Below the pieces are notes generated by a model that searched no databases, had not been told where the DNA came from, and worked only from the letters and a program-made list of their open reading frames with translations. A DNA stretch of 64,000 bases, taken from Micromonospora terminaliae (GTDB taxonomy: Bacteria > Actinomycetota > Actinomycetes > Mycobacteriales > Micromonosporaceae). Shown here piece after piece: positions 1-7,758 of this stretch; position 1 is the stretch's first letter, and the number at the start of each line of letters is the position of its first letter. Position numbers and translations under genes: made by a program. The DNA lies in assembly GCF_009671205.1 (NCBI RefSeq), contig NZ_CP045309.1, forward strand, positions 930,001-994,000. Direction: 5' to 3'.

Positions 1-44
1 CGCCGGGCCAGGTCACCGATCGAGTAGTAGGTCGCACCGTCCAT
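1..44 (-). CDS. MerR-family transcriptional regulator (N-terminus only)
   Basis: The complement of the first 44 bases starts with ATG and reads M-D-G-A-T-Y-Y-S-I-G-D-L-A-R before leaving the window. 'YYSIGDLAR' is the usual opening of a MerR winged-helix DNA-binding domain, so this is probably the 5' end of a MerR-type regulator divergent from the siderophore transporter operon. Only 14 codons are visible, so the effector and targets cannot be inferred. Regulation of the neighbouring iron genes is not implied, because those carry DtxR boxes. Confidence 0.6.
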   Translation of the reverse strand, partial: MDGATYYSIGDLAR

Positions 45-104
45 GCCGCCCACCCTGCCGCCTCCCCCCGGTGGAGGCGCAACCCGCACATCGACAAAGC
101 CGAG

Positions 105-123
105 TTAGGTCTGCCTAACCAGC
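105..123. promoter_or_regulatory. degenerate second iron (DtxR/IdeR-type) box
   Basis: TTAGGTCTGCCTAA sits just upstream of the better box at 129-147. It is an inverted repeat (GTTAGG/CCTAAC) and matches about 13 of 19 positions of the DtxR consensus TTAGGTTAGGCTAACCTAA. It may be a second DmdR/IdeR dimer site giving tandem occupancy, or part of the promoter. Confidence 0.45.
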
Positions 124-128
124 TCGGT

Positions 129-147
129 TAAGGTAAGGCGTACCTAA
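129..147. promoter_or_regulatory. iron box (DtxR/IdeR/DmdR operator) for the siderophore ABC operon
   Basis: TAAGGTAAGGCGTACCTAA matches about 15 of 19 positions of the DtxR-family operator consensus. It lies 22 nt upstream of the first permease start. It should repress the importer operon when Fe2+-loaded DmdR/IdeR is present. Confidence 0.8.
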
Positions 148-168
148 TCCGAGAGGCGAGCACCCCCT

Positions 169-1215
169 GTGACCACCGTCGCCGTCCGGCCCGCCCGGGC
201 CGACGCCCCCACCCGCCGCGGCGCACCCCGTCGCCTCGCGGTCACTCTGGCGGCGGCGCTCCTGCTCGTCGCCGCGCTGCTGGCCAGCCTGGCGCTCGGC
301 AGCCGCCACCTCCCCGTCGACCAGGTGTGGCACGCGCTGGTCGCCCCGGACGGCGGCGACGCCACCACCGTGGTCCGCGAGCTGCGGCTGCCGCGTACCG
401 CCCTGGGGCTGGTCGTCGGGGTCGCCCTGGCCCTGGCCGGGGTGCTGTTCCAGGCCGTCACCCGCAACCCGCTCGCCGAGCCGCGCATCCTCGGGGTCAG
501 CGCCGGCGCCTCCTTCGGGGTGGTGCTGGCCATTGCCGTCTTCGGCGTGAGCACGCTCACCGGGTACGTCTGGTTCGGCATCGCGGGCGCGCTGCTCGCC
601 GGCCTGCTGGTCTTCGCCGTCGCCAACCGCACCCGCGAGGGCGCCAGCCCGGTCACCCTCGCGCTGGTCGGCGCGGCGCTCGACGCCGGTCTCGGCGCCG
701 TCGTGTACGCGCTGCTCAGCATCGACGCCCGCACCTTCGAGGAGTACCGGTTCTGGGTGGTGGGCGGCCTCACCGGCCGGGACGTCGGCGTCGCCGGCCA
801 GGTGCTCCCGTTCGTCCTGGCCGGTGTGGCACTCGCCGCCCTGGCCGCCCGCGGGCTGGACGCGCTCGCACTCGGCGACGACGTCGCCCGGGGACTCGGC
901 CACCGGATCGCCCTGGTCCGCCTCGCCGCCGGGGTCGGCGGGGTGCTGCTCACCGGCGCCGCGGTGGCCGCCGCCGGGCCGATCGCCTTCGTGGGGCTGG
1001 CCGTGCCGCACCTGGCCCGGGCCCTGGTGGGCGCCGACCACCGGTGGACGCTGCTGGTCGCCGGGTTGCTCGGTCCGGCCCTGGTGCTCGGTGCCGACGT
1101 GGTGGGCCGGCTGGTCGCCCCGCCCGGCGAGATCCCGGCCGGCATCATCACCGCCCTGCTGGGCGCCCCCCTGCTGGCCTTCCTGGTCCGCCGCGCCAAG
1201 GTGGTGACGGCATGA
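169..1215 (+). CDS. Fe(III)-siderophore ABC transporter permease (FecCD family), subunit 1
   Basis: A 348-aa polytopic membrane protein starting at GTG after a GAGAGG-like ribosome site. It has the FecCD/BtuC fold signatures: 'LRLPRTALGLVVGVALALAG' near residue 65-85, 'FQAVTRNPLAEPRILGVSAGA' just after, and 'GPIAFVGLAVPHLARALVG' near residue 270, the cytoplasmic loop that contacts the ATPase. It forms a heterodimeric channel with the next gene and imports ferric siderophore released by the lipoprotein at 3220-4164. The gene opens an iron-box-controlled operon and overlaps the next start by 4 bp (ATGA), so the two subunits are translationally coupled. The exact substrate is not visible; the adjacent des operon suggests a hydroxamate such as ferrioxamine. 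Confidence 0.93.
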   Translation: MTTVAVRPARADAPTRRGAPRRLAVTLAAALLLVAALLASLALGSRHLPVDQVWHALVAPDGGDATTVVRELRLPRTALGLVVGVALALAGVLFQAVTRNPLAEPRILGVSAGASFGVVLAIAVFGVSTLTGYVWFGIAGALLAGLLVFAVANRTREGASPVTLALVGAALDAGLGAVVYALLSIDARTFEEYRFWVVGGLTGRDVGVAGQVLPFVLAGVALAALAARGLDALALGDDVARGLGHRIALVRLAAGVGGVLLTGAAVAAAGPIAFVGLAVPHLARALVGADHRWTLLVAGLLGPALVLGADVVGRLVAPPGEIPAGIITALLGAPLLAFLVRRAKVVTA

Positions 1216-2342
1216 CCCCCAGCCCCCGCGATCTTGCACTGGCGGCTCCGGCAAACAGGACAGATGCCCCACCCGCGGGGCCAGAACTGCAAGATCGGCG
1301 CGGGGGAGGGGGTGCCCTGGCGGGGCGGCCGCTGCTCCGGGTCGGGCCGTTCGCCGTGCCGGTGCGGCTCCGGGCGGTGGTGGTCGCGGTCGTGCTGCTT
1401 CTGCTGCTCCTCGGTGCCGTGGTGGTCAGTCTTTCGCTCGGAACGCCGTACGTGGCTCCCGTTGACGTGCTGCGTGCGCTCTCCGGCGCCGGCACCCCGT
1501 ACGACCTCGTGGTGCTCGACCTGCGGCTGCCCCGCGCGGTGCTCGCGGCGCTGGCCGGGGCGGCCTTCGGCGTCGCCGGCACCCTGATCCAGAGCGTGGC
1601 CCGCAACCCGCTCGCCAGCCCCGACGTGATCGGCGTCACCCAGGGTGCCGGCCTGGCCGCCACGGTGGCCCTGACCAGCGGCGCGGCGGCGATCCTCGTG
1701 GCGCCGGCCGCGCTGCTCGGCGGCCTGGTGGCGGCCGTCCTGGTCTTCGCCCTCGGTGCGCGCCACGGCCTGGCCGCGCAGCGGTTCGTGCTGGCCGGCG
1801 TGGCGGTGGCGTTCGCGCTCCGGGCGCTGACCGAGGTCGTGATGCTCTCCGCCGACCCGATCGACGGGCTGCGCGCCCAGCTCTGGCTGATCGGCACCCT
1901 GGCCGGCAAGGGCTGGACCGAGGCGGCCTGGATCGCCGGCACGCTCGCCGCGCTGCTGCCCGTGCTGCTCTGGGCCGGCTGGGCGCTGCGCAGCACCGCA
2001 CTGGACGACGACACGGCCCGGGGGATCGGGCTGCGGCCGGTGGCCCGCCGGGTCGGCCTGGCTGCCACCGGCGTGCTGGCCGCCGCCACCGTCACCGCCC
2101 AGGTCGGCGCGGTGGACTTCGTGGCGCTGGTCGCCCCGCAGGTGGCCCGGCGGCTGGTGCGGTCCGAGCGGCCGCCGCTGCTCTGCGCCGCCCTGCTCGG
2201 GGCGCTGCTCCTGGTGCTCGCCGACCTGGCCGGCCGCCGGCTGTTCGCCCCCACCCAGCTCCCGGCCGGCGTGCTCACCGCGGCGATCGGCGGGCCCTAC
2301 CTGATCTTCCTGCTGCTGCGCACCCGAGGGAGGCGGTCGTGA
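1212..2342 (+). CDS. Fe(III)-siderophore ABC transporter permease (FecCD family), subunit 2
   Basis: A 376-aa FecCD-type permease. It has 'LRLPRAVLAALAGAAFGVAG', 'QSVARNPLASPDVIGVTQGAG' and, near the C-terminus, a 'GAVDFVALVAPQVARRLV' coupling loop. The ATG at 1212 overlaps the previous stop (ATGA). The protein has an unusual N-terminal extension: residues about 4-32 are encoded by a palindromic repeat (1223-1306) inserted in frame before the first membrane segment. A GTG further on, near codon 49, is an alternative start that would skip the insert. Pairs with the upstream permease and the FecE-like ATPase. Confidence 0.92.
   Translation: MTPSPRDLALAAPANRTDAPPAGPELQDRRGGGGALAGRPLLRVGPFAVPVRLRAVVVAVVLLLLLLGAVVVSLSLGTPYVAPVDVLRALSGAGTPYDLVVLDLRLPRAVLAALAGAAFGVAGTLIQSVARNPLASPDVIGVTQGAGLAATVALTSGAAAILVAPAALLGGLVAAVLVFALGARHGLAAQRFVLAGVAVAFALRALTEVVMLSADPIDGLRAQLWLIGTLAGKGWTEAAWIAGTLAALLPVLLWAGWALRSTALDDDTARGIGLRPVARRVGLAATGVLAAATVTAQVGAVDFVALVAPQVARRLVRSERPPLLCAALLGALLLVLADLAGRRLFAPTQLPAGVLTAAIGGPYLIFLLLRTRGRRS
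1223..1306. repeat. REP-like palindromic element inside the permease 5' coding region
   Basis: The outer arms are CCCCCGCG-ATCTTGCA on the left and TGCAAGAT-CGGCGCGGGGG on the right. The core arms gatcttgca (1230-1238) and tgcaagatc (1288-1296) are perfect complements. The stretch encodes a Pro/Ala/Asp-rich segment unlike any FecCD family sequence. My approximate boundaries give 84 nt, a multiple of three, consistent with in-frame insertion. From memory, similar GATCTTGCA-armed repeats are scattered in Micromonospora genomes; I could not verify this here. Confidence 0.65.
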
Positions 2343-3181
2343 CCGCGCTGCTGTCCACCCGCGACCTGGTCGCCGGTTACGAGGCCCGGACCGTGCTGGA
2401 CGGGCTGGACCTCGACCTGCCCGCCGACGCGTTCACGGTGATCGTGGGGCCGAACGCGTGCGGGAAGTCCACCCTGCTGCGCACCATGGCCCGGCTGCTC
2501 ACCCCGCGCCGCGGCGCGGTGCTGCTCGACGGCACGGCGATCCGCGACCTGCCCACCCGCGAGGTGGCCCGGCGGCTCGGCGTGCTGCCGCAGAGCCCGC
2601 TCGTGCCCGAGGGGATCACCGTGGCCGACCTGGTCGGCCGGGGCCGCCAGCCCTACCAGCGCTGGTGGCGGCAGTGGTCCGCGGAGGACGGCCGGGCCGT
2701 CGAGGCCGCCATGGCCATGGCCGACGTGGCCGAACTCGCCGACCGGCCCGTCGACACCCTCTCCGGCGGCCAGCGGCAGCGGGTCTGGATCGCCATGACC
2801 CTCGCCCAGGACACCGAGGCGCTGCTGCTCGACGAGCCGACCACCTTCCTCGACCTGGCCCACCAGGTGGAGGTGCTGGATCTGCTGCACCGGCTGCGCG
2901 CCGAGCGCGGCCGGACCGTGGTCGCCGTGCTGCACGACCTGAACCAGGCCGCCCGGTACGCCGACCACCTGGTCGCCATGCGCGCCGGCGCGGTGGTCGC
3001 CGCCGGCCCGCCGCGCGAGATCCTCACGGCCGACCTGGTCCGCGACGTCTTCGGGCTGGACTGCGTGGTCGTGCCCTGCCCGGTCACCGGCGCGCCGCTC
3101 GTGGTGCCCGCCCTCACCCACACCTCGGCCGCTCCGGCCGCCACGCCGGCCCCGGCCGGCGCCTCCGCCGGCGACGCCTGA
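2339..3181 (+). CDS. Fe(III)-siderophore ABC transporter ATP-binding protein (FecE/FepC type)
   Basis: A 280-aa ABC ATPase. Walker A is GPNACGKST (residues 37-45), Q-loop 'VLPQSPLVP' near 82-90, signature LSGGQRQR (141-148), Walker B ALLLDEPTT (161-169) and the switch histidine in 'AVLHD' (His199). It energises ferric-siderophore uptake through the two upstream permeases. Walker A has Ala where many families have Gly, but GxNACGKST is common in actinobacterial FecE-type ATPases and should be active. GTG start overlaps the previous stop (GTGA), so the gene is coupled to the permease. Confidence 0.95.
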   Translation: MTALLSTRDLVAGYEARTVLDGLDLDLPADAFTVIVGPNACGKSTLLRTMARLLTPRRGAVLLDGTAIRDLPTREVARRLGVLPQSPLVPEGITVADLVGRGRQPYQRWWRQWSAEDGRAVEAAMAMADVAELADRPVDTLSGGQRQRVWIAMTLAQDTEALLLDEPTTFLDLAHQVEVLDLLHRLRAERGRTVVAVLHDLNQAARYADHLVAMRAGAVVAAGPPREILTADLVRDVFGLDCVVVPCPVTGAPLVVPALTHTSAAPAATPAPAGASAGDA

Positions 3182-3219
3182 CCGCGCGCCGGCCCGTACC
3201 CGTCATGAAAGGACCCTTG

Positions 3220-4164
3220 ATGCGTCGTCTCGCCGTCGCTCTCACCGCGGCCCTCGCCCTCGGCGTGGGCCTCACCGCCTGCGGGAAGAGCGATCCCGTC
3301 TCCGGCACCAACGCCGGGGAGACCCGGGAGATCACCCACGCCATGGGCACCACGAAGGTGCCCGCCGAGCCGAAGCGCGTGGTGGTGCTCGACACCGACA
3401 AGATCGACACTGCGCTCTCGCTGGGCGTCACCCCCGTCGGCGCGGCCACCGCCGGCGAGGCGAAGAGCTGGCCCACCTACTTCGGCGCAGACAAGCTGGC
3501 CGGCATCAAGGAGGTCGGGGTGCTCACCGAGCCCGACCTGGAGGCGATCAACGCGCTCAAGCCGGACCTCATCCTCGGCAGCAAGTTCCGCCAGGAGAAG
3601 TTCTACGACGAGCTGTCGGCCATCGCCCCGACCGTGTTCACCGAGAAGGTGGGCATCACCTGGAAGGAGAACTTCCTCCTCGACGGGAAGGCGCTGGGCA
3701 AGGAGCAGCAGGCCAAGGACCAGCTGGCCGCGTACGAGAAGCGGGCGAAGGACTTCGGCGCGAAGCTCGGTGACGCCTCGTCGCGGAAGATCTCCATCGT
3801 GCGCTTCATCCCGGGCAACATCCGGGTCTACGGCCCGGACTCGTTCTCCGGCATCGTGGTCGGCGACACCGGCCTGGGCCGCCCCGCCCGGCAGCTGCTG
3901 GAGGGCAAGGAGGACAAGCGCTTCGACCTGGTCAGCGCCGAGCGGGTCAACGAGGTCGACGGCGACGTGGTGTTCGTGACCGCGTACGGCGAGAAGGCCG
4001 CCGCCGAGCAGGCGAAGGTCACGGCCGGCAGCCTCTGGCAGGGCCTGTCCGCGGTGAAGGCGGGCAAGGCGCACGTGGTCTCCGACGAGGTCTGGATGAC
4101 CGGCATCGGTGTCGGCGCCGCCAACAAGATCCTGGACGACCTGGAGAAGTACCTGGCCGCCTGA
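3220..4164 (+). CDS. Fe(III)-siderophore substrate-binding lipoprotein (FepB/FhuD-like)
   Basis: A 314-aa exported lipoprotein with an Arg-containing signal peptide and lipobox L-T-A-C (lipidated Cys21). The mature part has the periplasmic-binding-protein type III features: 'EPKRVVVLDTDKIDTALSLGV', 'VGVLTEPDLEAINALKPDLI' and a C-terminal 'GGAANKILDDLEKYL'-like end. It binds ferric siderophore at the outer face and delivers it to the permeases. I chose ATG 3220 because AAAGGA (3208-3213) is well spaced; ATG 3205 is an in-frame alternative that would leave this ribosome site inside the gene. Last gene of the importer operon. It corresponds in role to DesE/CdtB of streptomycetes. Confidence 0.92.
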   Translation: MRRLAVALTAALALGVGLTACGKSDPVSGTNAGETREITHAMGTTKVPAEPKRVVVLDTDKIDTALSLGVTPVGAATAGEAKSWPTYFGADKLAGIKEVGVLTEPDLEAINALKPDLILGSKFRQEKFYDELSAIAPTVFTEKVGITWKENFLLDGKALGKEQQAKDQLAAYEKRAKDFGAKLGDASSRKISIVRFIPGNIRVYGPDSFSGIVVGDTGLGRPARQLLEGKEDKRFDLVSAERVNEVDGDVVFVTAYGEKAAAEQAKVTAGSLWQGLSAVKAGKAHVVSDEVWMTGIGVGAANKILDDLEKYLAA

Positions 4165-4180
4165 GCCACCCGTACCGCCC

Positions 4181-4213
4181 AGCGCCCGCCCGGCCCCGTG
4201 CCGGGCGGGCGCT
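4181..4213. terminator. hairpin terminator after the siderophore importer operon
   Basis: Perfect 13-bp arms agcgcccgcccgg/ccgggcgggcgct with a 7-nt loop, 17 nt after the lipoprotein stop. There is no U-tract, as is usual in actinobacteria. Confidence 0.8.
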
Positions 4214-4227
4214 GCCGTCGTCAGGCC

Positions 4228-4255
4228 TTGACCGGAAGTTAGGTTAGGGTAGCCT
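4228..4255 (+). promoter_or_regulatory. putative desA promoter (TTGACC-N16-TAGCCT)
   Basis: The -35 TTGACC (4228-4233) and -10 TAGCCT (4250-4255) are separated by 16 nt. The iron box at 4239-4257 covers the spacer and the -10, so bound repressor would exclude RNA polymerase. Confidence 0.6.
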
Positions 4256-4257
4256 AA
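4239..4257. promoter_or_regulatory. iron box (DtxR/IdeR/DmdR operator) of the desferrioxamine operon
   Basis: TTAGGTTAGGGTAGCCTAA matches 17 of 19 positions of the DtxR consensus. It is the best iron box in the window and lies across the predicted -10 region, 82 nt upstream of desA. Confidence 0.9.
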
Positions 4258-4339
4258 TTTCCGCGATCGTTTCCGGACCGCGCGGACCGTGCCGTGCGTC
4301 GCGCCGACGCCGTCCGCCTCCGACCACTGAGGACTGCCC

Positions 4340-5875
4340 ATGAGCCTGCCCGGAGCAACCGTTCCGGCCCCCTCGGCCGGTGCCGGCCCGGCCGCCGCCC
4401 GGGACCACCTGTTCACCGCCCGCACGCTGGACCGCTACCGCGGTGTGCTGGCCGAGGGTGTCGACCGGGTGGCCCGCCGGGTCGCGACCGCCGACCGGCC
4501 GTTCACCGGGGTCGGCCCGGACGACCTCGCCCCGCGCGTCGCCGCCGTGGACCTCGACCGGCCCCTCGGCGACCCCGGCGCGGCCCTCGACGAACTGCAC
4601 GACGTCTACCTGCGCGACGCCGTCTACTTCCACCACCCCCGCTACCTGGCCCACCTGAACTGCCCCGTGGTGATCCCGGCGCTGCTCGGCGAGGCGGTGC
4701 TCAGCGCCGTCAACTCCTCGCTGGACACCTGGGACCAGAGCGTCGGCGGCACCCTCATCGAGCGCCGGCTGGTCGACTGGACGGCCGGGCGGATCGGGCT
4801 CGGCCCCGCCGCCGACGGGGTGTTCACCAGCGGCGGCACGCACTCCAACCTCCAGGCCCTGCTGCTGGCCCGCGAGGAGACCCGGGCACGGGCCGGCCTG
4901 CGGCCCGGACCCGAGGCGCTGTCCCGGTTCCGGGTGCTCACCTCGGCCGCCGGCCACTTCAGCGTGCAGAAGGCCGCCCGGCTGCTCGGCCTCGGCCCCG
5001 ACGCGGTCCGCACCGTCGACACCGACGCGCAGCGCCGGTTGCGCCCCGACGCGCTGGCCCGGGAGATCGCCCGCTGCCGGGCGGACGGGCTGCTCGTCAT
5101 GGCCGTCGTCGCCACCGCCGGCACCACCGACTTCGGCAGCATCGACCCGCTGCCGCAGGTCGCCGACATCTGCGCGGCGGCCGGCGTGTGGCTGCACGTC
5201 GACGCCGCGTACGGCTGCGGGCTGCTCGTCTCGCCGACCCGCCGGCACCTGCTCGACGGCATCGAGCGGGCCGACTCGGTGACCGTCGACTACCACAAGT
5301 CCTTCTTCCAGCCGGTCAGCTCCAGCGCCGTGCTGGTGCGCGACGGCCGGACCCTGCGGCACGCCACCTGGCACGCCGACTACCTCAACCCGGCGCGCGC
5401 CGTCGAGCAGCGCATCCCCAACCAGGTCGACAAGAGCCTCCAGACCACCCGCCGTTTCGACGCGCTCAAGCTCTGGCTCACCCTGCGGATCATGGGCGCG
5501 GACGCGGTCGGCGCGCTCTTCGACGAGGTGGTCGACCGGGCCGGCGAGGCCTGGCGCCTGCTCGACGCCGACCCCCGCTTCGAGGTGGTGACCCGGCCGG
5601 CCCTGAGCACGCTGGTGTTCCGCTGGCACCCCGCCGGCCTGGCCGCCGACCTCGTGGACGACGCCAACCTGTACGCCCGCGAGGCCCTCGCCGCCTCCGG
5701 CGCCGCGCTCGTCGCCGGGACCCGGGTCGACGGCGCCCACCACCTGAAGCTCACGCTGCTCAACCCCGAGACCACCGGGGAGGACGTCGCCGCGGTCCTC
5801 GACCTGATCGCTGAACACGCCGGCTGGTACGCCCGCACCCGCACCGCCGACGCGCTGACCTGCCCGGTCGGCTGA
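4340..5875 (+). CDS. desA: L-lysine decarboxylase, PLP-dependent (desferrioxamine DesA)
   Basis: A 511-aa group II pyridoxal-phosphate decarboxylase. It has His206 in 'AAGHFSVQKA' (ring-stacking), 'HVDAAYG' with Asp288 that contacts the pyridine nitrogen, and 'DYHKSFFQ' with the Schiff-base Lys320. In desferrioxamine biosynthesis it converts L-lysine to cadaverine. The assignment rests on the family plus the order decarboxylase / monooxygenase / acyltransferase / NIS synthetase downstream. ATG follows GAGGA at good spacing. Related enzymes act on diaminobutyrate or tyrosine/Dopa; context favours lysine. First gene of the iron-box-controlled operon. Confidence 0.93.
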   Translation: MSLPGATVPAPSAGAGPAAARDHLFTARTLDRYRGVLAEGVDRVARRVATADRPFTGVGPDDLAPRVAAVDLDRPLGDPGAALDELHDVYLRDAVYFHHPRYLAHLNCPVVIPALLGEAVLSAVNSSLDTWDQSVGGTLIERRLVDWTAGRIGLGPAADGVFTSGGTHSNLQALLLAREETRARAGLRPGPEALSRFRVLTSAAGHFSVQKAARLLGLGPDAVRTVDTDAQRRLRPDALAREIARCRADGLLVMAVVATAGTTDFGSIDPLPQVADICAAAGVWLHVDAAYGCGLLVSPTRRHLLDGIERADSVTVDYHKSFFQPVSSSAVLVRDGRTLRHATWHADYLNPARAVEQRIPNQVDKSLQTTRRFDALKLWLTLRIMGADAVGALFDEVVDRAGEAWRLLDADPRFEVVTRPALSTLVFRWHPAGLAADLVDDANLYAREALAASGAALVAGTRVDGAHHLKLTLLNPETTGEDVAAVLDLIAEHAGWYARTRTADALTCPVG

Positions 5876-5899
5876 CCAGCCGCCCGCCCGGAGAAACCC

Positions 5900-7192
5900 G
5901 TGTCGACCCACGACTTCATCGCCGTCGGGCTGGGCCCGTACAACCTCGGCCTGGCCTGCCTGACCGCCCCGATCGCCGACCTCGACGGTCTCTTCCTGGA
6001 GGCCCGCGACGACGTCGGCTGGCATCCCGGCATGCTGCTGGAGACCGCTCACCTGCAGACCCCGTTCCTCGCCGACCTGGTGACGCTCGCCGACCCGACC
6101 TCGCCGTACTCCTTCCTCAGCTACCTCAAGGAGACCGGGCGGCTCTACCCGTTCTACATCCGGGAGAACTTCTTCCCGCTGCGCAGCGAGTTCGACGCCT
6201 ACTGCCGCTGGGCGGCCGCGAAGCTGCCGAGCGTCCGGTTCGGACACGAGGTCACCTCGATCGAGTACGACGCCACGGACGACCGGTACGTGGTGCGCGC
6301 CCGGGTGGCCGGCCGCGAGGTCACCCACCGGGCCCGCCGGCTCGTGCTCGGCACCGGCACCCCGCCGCACGTCCCGCCGGCCTGCGCGGGGCTGGACGGC
6401 GACATGATCCACAACTCGCGGTACCGGAAGCACCGGGCGGCGCTGCGCGGCAAGCGGAGCATCACCGTGGTCGGCAGCGGGCAGAGCGCCGCCGAGATCT
6501 ACCACGACCTGCTCGCCGACATCGACACCCACGGCTACCACCTGACCTGGGTCACCCGCTCGCCGCGCTTCTTCCCGCTCGAATACACGAAGCTCACCCT
6601 GGAGATGACGTCCCCGGACTACGTGGACTACTTCCACGCCCTGCCCGAGCCGACCCGTTACCGCCTCGAAGCGGAGCAGAAGGAGCTGTTCAAGGGCATC
6701 GACGCCGAGCTGATCAACGCGATCTACGACCTGCTCTACGTGAAGACCGTGAGCGGCCCGGTGCCGACCCGGCTGCTCACCAATACCGAGCTGACCGAGG
6801 CGGCCCACGATCCGGCGCGCGGCGCGTACACGCTGGGGCTGCGCCACATCGAGCAGGGCCGCGACTTCACCCTGGAGACCGAGGGGCTGGTGCTGGCCAC
6901 CGGCTACCGCCACCGGGTGCCCGCCTTCCTCGACCCCATCCGGGACCGGCTCCGCTTCGACGGCCACGGCCGCTTCGACGTGGCCCGCAACTACAGCATC
7001 GACCACACGGGCCGGGGCGTCTTCCTCCAGAACGCCGGCACCCACACGCACAGCGTCACGTCGCCCGACCTGGGCATGGGTCCCTACCGCAACTCGTGGA
7101 TCATCCGGGAGCTGACCGGCCGCGAGCACTACCCGATCGAGAAGAGCATCGCGTTCCAGGAGTTCGGCGCCCCGGCCGGGGTGGCCTCATGA
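5900..7192 (+). CDS. desB: cadaverine/lysine N-monooxygenase (desferrioxamine DesB)
   Basis: A 430-aa flavin N-hydroxylating monooxygenase of the IucD/PvdA/SidA family. The FAD-binding motif is GLGPYNLG (residues 10-17), the NADPH-binding motif GSGQSA (192-197), and the family '[10 protein letters not shown]' stretch lies near residue 330. It N-hydroxylates cadaverine to N-hydroxycadaverine using O2, NADPH and FAD. GTG start after a GGAGA site, 24 nt after desA. The stop overlaps the next ATG (ATGA), so desB and desC are translationally coupled. Confidence 0.93.
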   Translation: MSTHDFIAVGLGPYNLGLACLTAPIADLDGLFLEARDDVGWHPGMLLETAHLQTPFLADLVTLADPTSPYSFLSYLKETGRLYPFYIRENFFPLRSEFDAYCRWAAAKLPSVRFGHEVTSIEYDATDDRYVVRARVAGREVTHRARRLVLGTGTPPHVPPACAGLDGDMIHNSRYRKHRAALRGKRSITVVGSGQSAAEIYHDLLADIDTHGYHLTWVTRSPRFFPLEYTKLTLEMTSPDYVDYFHALPEPTRYRLEAEQKELFKGIDAELINAIYDLLYVKTVSGPVPTRLLTNTELTEAAHDPARGAYTLGLRHIEQGRDFTLETEGLVLATGYRHRVPAFLDPIRDRLRFDGHGRFDVARNYSIDHTGRGVFLQNAGTHTHSVTSPDLGMGPYRNSWIIRELTGREHYPIEKSIAFQEFGAPAGVAS

Positions 7193-7746
7193 CCGTGGCC
7201 GTCCACCGCCGGCAGGACCCGCGCCTCGGCGAGTTCACCCTCCGCCCGCTCGACCCGGACGCCGACGCCGCGCTGCTGCACGGCTGGGTCACCCACCCCA
7301 AGGCGGTGTTCTGGATGATGCAGGACGCCGACGTGGCCCGGGTGGCCGAGGAGTACCGGCGCATCGCCGCGCACCCGCACCACGACGCGTACCTCGGGTG
7401 CTGGCAGGGCCGGCCGGCGTTCCTGGCCGAGCGCTACGACCCGGCCCACGTCGAGCTGGTCGGTCTCCACGACCCGGCGGAGGGCGACGTCGGGATGCAC
7501 TTCCTCTGCGCGCCCACCGGGGCGCCCGTGCACGGCTTCACCCTCGCCGTGCTCACCACGGTGCTGGACTGGCTCTTCGCCGACCCGGCCACCCGCCGGG
7601 TGGTGGTCGAGCCCGACGTGCGCAACACCGCCGTGCACGCGTTGAACGCGGCCGTCGGCTTCCGCGTCGTCGGCCCGATCACCAAGCCCGAGAAGACCGC
7701 CCTGCTCAGCGTCTGCACCCGAGAGCAGTTCGCCGCCACCCGTTGA
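7189..7746 (+). CDS. desC: N-hydroxycadaverine acyltransferase, GNAT family (DesC)
   Basis: A 185-aa acyltransferase of the AlcB/IucB/RhbD type. Recognisable are '[14 protein letters not shown]' near residue 30-45 and '[19 protein letters not shown]' near 140-160, the acyl-CoA-binding part of this GNAT subgroup. It transfers succinyl (and acetyl) from CoA to N-hydroxycadaverine to give the hydroxamate building block. ATG 7189 overlaps the desB stop; longer in-frame extensions would lie inside desB. Confidence 0.92.
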   Translation: MTVAVHRRQDPRLGEFTLRPLDPDADAALLHGWVTHPKAVFWMMQDADVARVAEEYRRIAAHPHHDAYLGCWQGRPAFLAERYDPAHVELVGLHDPAEGDVGMHFLCAPTGAPVHGFTLAVLTTVLDWLFADPATRRVVVEPDVRNTAVHALNAAVGFRVVGPITKPEKTALLSVCTREQFAATR

Positions 7747-7758
7747 GAGGTACCCCGC

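Noticed and set aside
37..45. Walker A Gly-to-Ala (GPNACGKST) in the siderophore ATPase as a loss of function (gene at 2339-3181; residues 37-45)
   Set aside because: The same variant is common in actinobacterial FecE-type ATPases and all other motifs are intact.
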